Of a DNA stretch of 59,445 nucleotides, positions 59,101 through 59,445 are shown piece by piece (the stretch's first letter is position 1; every line of letters begins with the position of its first letter). Made by a program: the position numbers and the translations under genes. The stretch lies in NCBI RefSeq assembly GCF_000308835.1, contig NZ_BAGN01000234.1:1-59445 (forward strand), in the 5' to 3' direction. Under the pieces are notes generated by a model. The model had not been told where the DNA came from. It searched no databases and saw only the letters and a program-made list of their open reading frames with translations. This DNA comes from Nocardia vinacea NBRC 16497 (GTDB lineage: Bacteria > Actinomycetota > Actinomycetes > Mycobacteriales > Mycobacteriaceae).

Positions 59101-59445
59101 GGCCGCAAACGGCCCCTTCAACGCACCCCCGCCCCCACGCCAATGGTCCCACCGCCGGTTCCCCCTGATCACCACCCTCGATCCCGGCGCCATTCACGTC
59201 GCTGCCCCCGAACCCGGCACCACCCACGGCGCTGCCACCGAGCCCGGCACCTCGTACATCGTTACCACCGAACCCGGCACCACCCGAGACGCCGCAACCG
59301 AACCCAACACCACCCGCGACATCGCCACCCAGCCCGACACCACCCATATCGCTGCCACCGAGCCCGACACGTCGCACATCGCTGCCACCGAACCCCACAC
59401 GGCCAGCAACACAGCAACCAAATCCAGCGTTATCCGCGACGCCGC
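56153..59445 (+). CDS. Type I polyketide synthase, KS-AT, continues past window end
   Basis: About 1097 residues are visible. The KS domain starts near residue 20 (SIVGIGCRVPGAPNVSQFW), with active-site Cys in VDSACSSSL (C172), His in ECHGTGTSLGD (H307) and His in SNIGHLEAA (H344). After a repeat-rich linker (about residues 467-582), the AT domain starts FLFSGQGGQYSKMG, with nucleophile GHSLGE (S756) and VDFAAHS, which resembles the YASH-type pocket more than HAFH; extender choice is uncertain. AT ends near residue 1008, followed by a second repeat block and the window edge, so later domains and module number are unknown. Starts at ATG 56153, coupled to the ACP gene. Confidence 0.92.
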   Translation, partial: MSTLPTKRKGHAVSVRPNLPVSIVGIGCRVPGAPNVSQFWRMLCDGRDATGAPPPGRPGTRHAGYLTDVDAFDNDWFAISGREAALMDPQQRLALEVAIEALDDAGIGYRTRGSGAAVVFGACAYDHGIAVLGRDGHDAPYAVTGSALSIIANRLSYVLDLHGPSLVVDSACSSSLAAVDLAVRLLADEAVPFAIVGGVNLTLLPRTSEYLAEGGFLAPDGRCKPFDAAADGYARGDGCTVVVLRRSTDALRDGHRVYAEILGTAVGSDGRSNGLYAPNGRAQQEVIRTAWVRAGLDPHDVGYVECHGTGTSLGDAVEVGALAAVVGSDAEPTWIGSLKSNIGHLEAAAGITGMVKAALSIRHGVIPPTINFHTENPLLKLTEHGLRVPTEPIDWTDTPVGARRAGVSSFGFGGTNAHVVLRGLEAARHRSFEPPVLLPVTGRDIAELRSHALRWAEFLEGVGASGSREGTRGGSGDGASDDSREGTSGGPREGASGGPREGVSGGPREGVSGSSRERTSSDSRESASGGSREGTSSGPRERTSNGSRESASGGSRERTSSGSREGTSSGSRERTSSGSREGMGAATDAIVTSYLGAEGGDREILRQFAAAAARLIPENARAAVVARDLDDAVDQLRALAGGESGGGVIGAGSVRRRGGVLFLFSGQGGQYSKMGRALAARYPVFAQAVTAAADAIAAAGGGRVWTPRNGFALSGAASNGSSATELVQPAIFAFQVALAELLAAWGIEPDAVVGHSLGEVAGAAVSGALSLSDAARVVVQRSRILARLDGHGAMAVLEATADEAARLVEPLHATVAVAAINGPRSVVISGAPRYIDALVRRAKRRQIFAQRIAVDFAAHSPQVGALLPEFADALGGLTAQVPRVPVYSTARRRETITMAAMDADYWAENASRTVELAAALQQAADDGFATVLEIAPHPVLTPAIREFPEFADATHTVTTRDNEAGTFLTCLAKLYLEGRPLNWAANGPFNAPPPPRQWSHRRFPLITTLDPGAIHVAAPEPGTTHGAATEPGTSYIVTTEPGTTRDAATEPNTTRDIATQPDTTHIAATEPDTSHIAATEPHTASNTATKSSVIRDA
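57551..57898 (+). repeat. 24-bp tandem repeat inside the PKS KS-AT linker
   Basis: About 14.5 units of 24 bases encode an octapeptide of the form (S/P)RE(G/R/S)(T/A/V)SxG. The period is exact and in frame; the first two units (57551, 57575) are degenerate, and units from 57599 are well conserved. It lies between KS and AT, where a structured linker is usual. Confidence 0.9.
59180..59445 (+). repeat. 30-bp tandem repeat after the PKS AT domain
   Basis: Eight full units and a partial ninth of 30 bases encode a decapeptide of the form EPxTTxxAAT, in frame with the PKS. Unit starts fall at 59180, 59210, 59240 and so on to 59420. The array runs off the window. Sequence and period differ from the first array. 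Confidence 0.88.

Overview
The window is a chromosomal segment from a high-GC, mycolic-acid-type actinobacterium, most likely Nocardia or a close relative. This rests on the rpsF-ssb-rpsR-rplI-dnaB block preceded by a GT87 membrane glycosyltransferase (the order I recall from mycobacteria near the origin), and on actinobacterial families such as WS/DGAT, cutinase, F420/LLM oxidoreductase, CGNR/ABATE regulators and a FadD5-like ligase. No tRNA, rRNA, insertion sequence, integrase or CRISPR array was seen. All homology statements come from reading motifs and remembered family features; no search was run.

Layout. (1) 1-12.4 kb: a Ter/tellurite-type stress locus. It holds two TerD proteins, three AIM24 proteins, a TerC/DUF475 membrane protein, and a tightly coupled minus-strand operon (coiled-coil protein, HpcH/HpaI-like lyase, PRTase/TRSP protein, StiP/PELOTA-type PRTase, HAD phosphatase) proposed in the literature to make a nucleoside-like metabolite. 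A MerR + LLM-oxidoreductase pair sits inside it. (2) 12.4-21.1 kb: an EamA exporter with a CGNR regulator, a GT87 glycosyltransferase, rpsF-ssb-rpsR-rplI, a 0.7-kb intergenic region with DnaA-box-like sites and a long palindrome, and dnaB interrupted by two inteins (a class 3 mini-intein in the Walker A loop and a large LAGLIDADG intein). A 25-bp intergenic repeat occurs after terD, between ssb and rpsR, and as a partial inverted copy just upstream of dnaB. (3) 21.4-31.3 kb: small regulator-plus-enzyme modules (CGNR/hydrolase, LysR/MFS, TetR/SDR-hydrolase fusion) and a GNAT-MFS-KamA operon that may make and export a beta-amino-acid product. (4) 31.5-55.7 kb: envelope and lipid functions (cutinase, WS/DGAT, flippase-like membrane protein with a kinase-like middle, FadD5-like ligase, two nitronate monooxygenase-family enzymes), several SDRs, methyltransferases, regulators, a 2OG-oxygenase/SDR pair, a Uma2 nuclease and an MBL-fold protein. 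(5) 55.8 kb to the end: the start of a type I polyketide synthase locus, with a discrete ACP translationally coupled to a KS-AT protein that runs off the window and carries two different in-frame tandem repeats in its linkers.

Most genes are compactly arranged, with ATGA/TGATG overlaps marking real operons and hairpins between convergent genes. The least ordinary signals are the PKS linker repeats, the repeated intergenic element near replication genes, the DnaA-box/palindrome region before dnaB, the double-intein helicase, the near-perfect palindrome spanning both start codons of a divergent regulator/hydrolase pair, and the KamA operon.
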